Source: Alkalicoccus urumqiensis
GTDB taxonomy: Bacteria; Bacillota; Bacilli; Bacillales; Salisediminibacteriaceae
Length of the DNA: 64,000 nt
Assembly: GCF_002993335.1 (NCBI RefSeq)
Contig: NZ_PVNS01000001.1
Coordinates: forward strand, 62,001 to 126,000
Reading direction: 5' to 3'
The notes under the pieces were generated by a model. The model saw only the letters and a program-made list of their open reading frames with translations. It was not told where the DNA came from and did no database searches. The translations under genes and the position numbers were made by a program. Below are positions 62,814 through 64,000 of this stretch, in pieces; the stretch's first letter is position 1, and the number at the start of each line of letters is the position of its first letter.

Positions 62814-64000
62814 ATGGGTTTTCTCGATTTTCTAATGAATGACATTTTAAGTCTGCCGGAGGTGCTGGTCGGTCTGATCGTTATGACCGGTCTCATCCTG
62901 CAGCGGGCCAAATTTGAGAAGATTTTCTCCGGCACAGCCAAAAGTATCATCGGTTTCGTCATTCTCGGCGCCGGAGCCGGGGTGGTCATCGGCTCGCTGG
63001 ATTCTCTCGGCGGCATCATTCAGGACCGCTTCCAGATTCAGGGGGTCATCCCGAATAATGAAGCCATCGTTGCCCTTGCACAGCAGACGCTGGGTACCGA
63101 AACAGCGCTGATTATGGGCTTTGGTTTCATTGCTAACATATTGTTTGCACGCTTCACTCCGCTGAAGTACATCTTTCTGACCGGACACCATACGTTCTTC
63201 ATGGCTGCCCTGCTCTCTGCGGTGCTTGGAACATCCGGAATGACCGGTGTTCCCCTCATTGTCACCGGTTCTGTCATTCTCGGAGCGGTTATGGTCATCA
63301 TGCCCGCACTCGCCCAGCCATTTATGCGTCAGGTGACCGGCGGCGACGATATCGCCATCGGACACTTCGGCACTGTCGGTTATATTTCCGCGGGGCTTGT
63401 CGGCAAAGCTGTCGGTGATGTGAATAAGTCCTCTGAAGATATTAAAATTCCAGAGCGTCTTTCTTTTCTTCGGGATTCCTTGATTTCCACGGCATTGACG
63501 ATGGTCGTCATGTTCCTCTTTCTCGTCCTCGTTGCAGGTCCGGAAATTGTGAGCCAGTACGCAGGAGACCAGAACTATATCATGTTCGGAATCATGCAGG
63601 GTGTCACGTTTGCTGCCGGTTTCAGCATCATCATGGCTGGTGTACGGATGATCCTCACAGAAATCGTCCCTGCTTTTAAAGGGATAGCAGAAAAAATGGT
63701 ACCCGGTGCGAAGCCGGCACTCGATGTACCGATCATTTTCAACTACGCACCGACCGCCGTTATCATCGGCTTTCTTTCCAGCTTCATCGGCGGTGTGATC
63801 AGCATGTTTTTCCTCGGGATCTTCTCTCTGGCACTCATCATTCCAGGGCTCGTTCCGCACTTCTTCACAGGTGCCGGAGCCGGTGTCTTTGGAAATGCTG
63901 TCGGCGGCCGGAGGGGAGCCGCTGTCGGCGGGTTTACCAATGGTGTGCTGATCAGCTTTATCCCGGCACTTCTTCTGCCGGTGCTTGGAAACCTCGGGTT
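62814..64000 (+). CDS. ulaA: PTS EIIC, ascorbate type, cut by the window edge
   Basis: The open frame of 395 residues runs from ATG at 62814 to the window end. It is a multi-spanning permease of the UlaA/SgaT family: IVMTGLILQRAKFEKIFSG, then GHHTFFMAALLSAVLG, GGDDIAIGHFGTVGYISAG and FFTGAGAGVFGNAVGG. It carries L-ascorbate or a related sugar acid across the membrane with EIIA and EIIB; the true substrate is not shown. No downstream ula catabolic genes are visible. Confidence 0.93.
   Translation, partial: MGFLDFLMNDILSLPEVLVGLIVMTGLILQRAKFEKIFSGTAKSIIGFVILGAGAGVVIGSLDSLGGIIQDRFQIQGVIPNNEAIVALAQQTLGTETALIMGFGFIANILFARFTPLKYIFLTGHHTFFMAALLSAVLGTSGMTGVPLIVTGSVILGAVMVIMPALAQPFMRQVTGGDDIAIGHFGTVGYISAGLVGKAVGDVNKSSEDIKIPERLSFLRDSLISTALTMVVMFLFLVLVAGPEIVSQYAGDQNYIMFGIMQGVTFAAGFSIIMAGVRMILTEIVPAFKGIAEKMVPGAKPALDVPIIFNYAPTAVIIGFLSSFIGGVISMFFLGIFSLALIIPGLVPHFFTGAGAGVFGNAVGGRRGAAVGGFTNGVLISFIPALLLPVLGNLG

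Noticed and set aside
62847-63860. 337-codon minus-strand frame
   Set aside because: It is antisense to the PTS EIIC gene, rich in His/Asp/Glu as expected for the complement of a membrane protein, with no ribosome binding site.

Overview
The window looks like chromosomal DNA from a Gram-positive member of the Bacillaceae of moderate GC content. The evidence is strong AGGAGG-type ribosome binding sites, SLH-anchored and lipobox proteins, a CIRCE operator, cre and Fur boxes, ComK, and a B. subtilis-like set of proteins. Very acidic linkers and tails on exported proteins, such as the ribose-binding lipoprotein and the xylanase, suggest a salt- or alkali-tolerant species. I cannot name the species from sequence alone. 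No rRNA, tRNA, intact insertion sequence, prophage or CRISPR array was seen.

Layout. 1-11 kb: the start of a membrane protein running off the left edge, a 21-bp tandem repeat array, ppc behind a foldable leader, a DUF3100 membrane-protein pair, putP, an aldehyde dehydrogenase, a GAF-STAS gene broken by one TGA, and a degenerate glycerate-kinase homologue. 11-23 kb: a ROK kinase, CIRCE-controlled htpG, a VanZ-like protein, a secreted GH26-type protein, and the ribose operon rbsR-D-A-C-B-K with LacI/cre-type operators. 23-35 kb: a CHRD surface protein, a secreted serine hydrolase, and a regulatory island with comK, a small sigma-70 factor and four paralogous LuxR regulators whose receiver-like domains lack the phosphoacceptor. 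An SLH-CAP protein, a Na/Ca exchanger and a secreted stalk-domain protein are interspersed.

35-47 kb is the most notable part: a Gram-positive Pel exopolysaccharide locus. It holds pelD (c-di-GMP I-site RxxD kept), pelE, a PelA-type deacetylase, pelF and pelG in one overlapping operon. Beside it lie galE, which has the Cys that opens the pocket to N-acetylated sugars, and two separate GH114 galactosaminidase-like genes. The larger GH114 gene carries two GH114 domains, the second without catalytic acids, and is preceded by a probable c-di-GMP-I riboswitch. c-di-GMP therefore probably acts twice here: on PelD protein and on hydrolase mRNA.

47-58 kb: a YwaF-like membrane protein, acetyltransferases, a Crp/Fnr regulator with a perfect TGTGA-N6-TCACA site beside it, a second copy of the 21-bp repeat, a Fur-boxed siderophore-type ATPase, an iron-linked operon (nitroreductase, degenerate nitroreductase, methyltransferase, ferritin) below several Fur boxes, and an SLH-anchored GH10 xylanase with a perfect cre site. 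58-64 kb: an ANT(6)-like protein, an acetyltransferase, a 56-residue membrane protein, hpt, an SDR oxidoreductase, and an ascorbate-type PTS operon (PRD regulator, EIIA, EIIB, EIIC) cut by the right edge.
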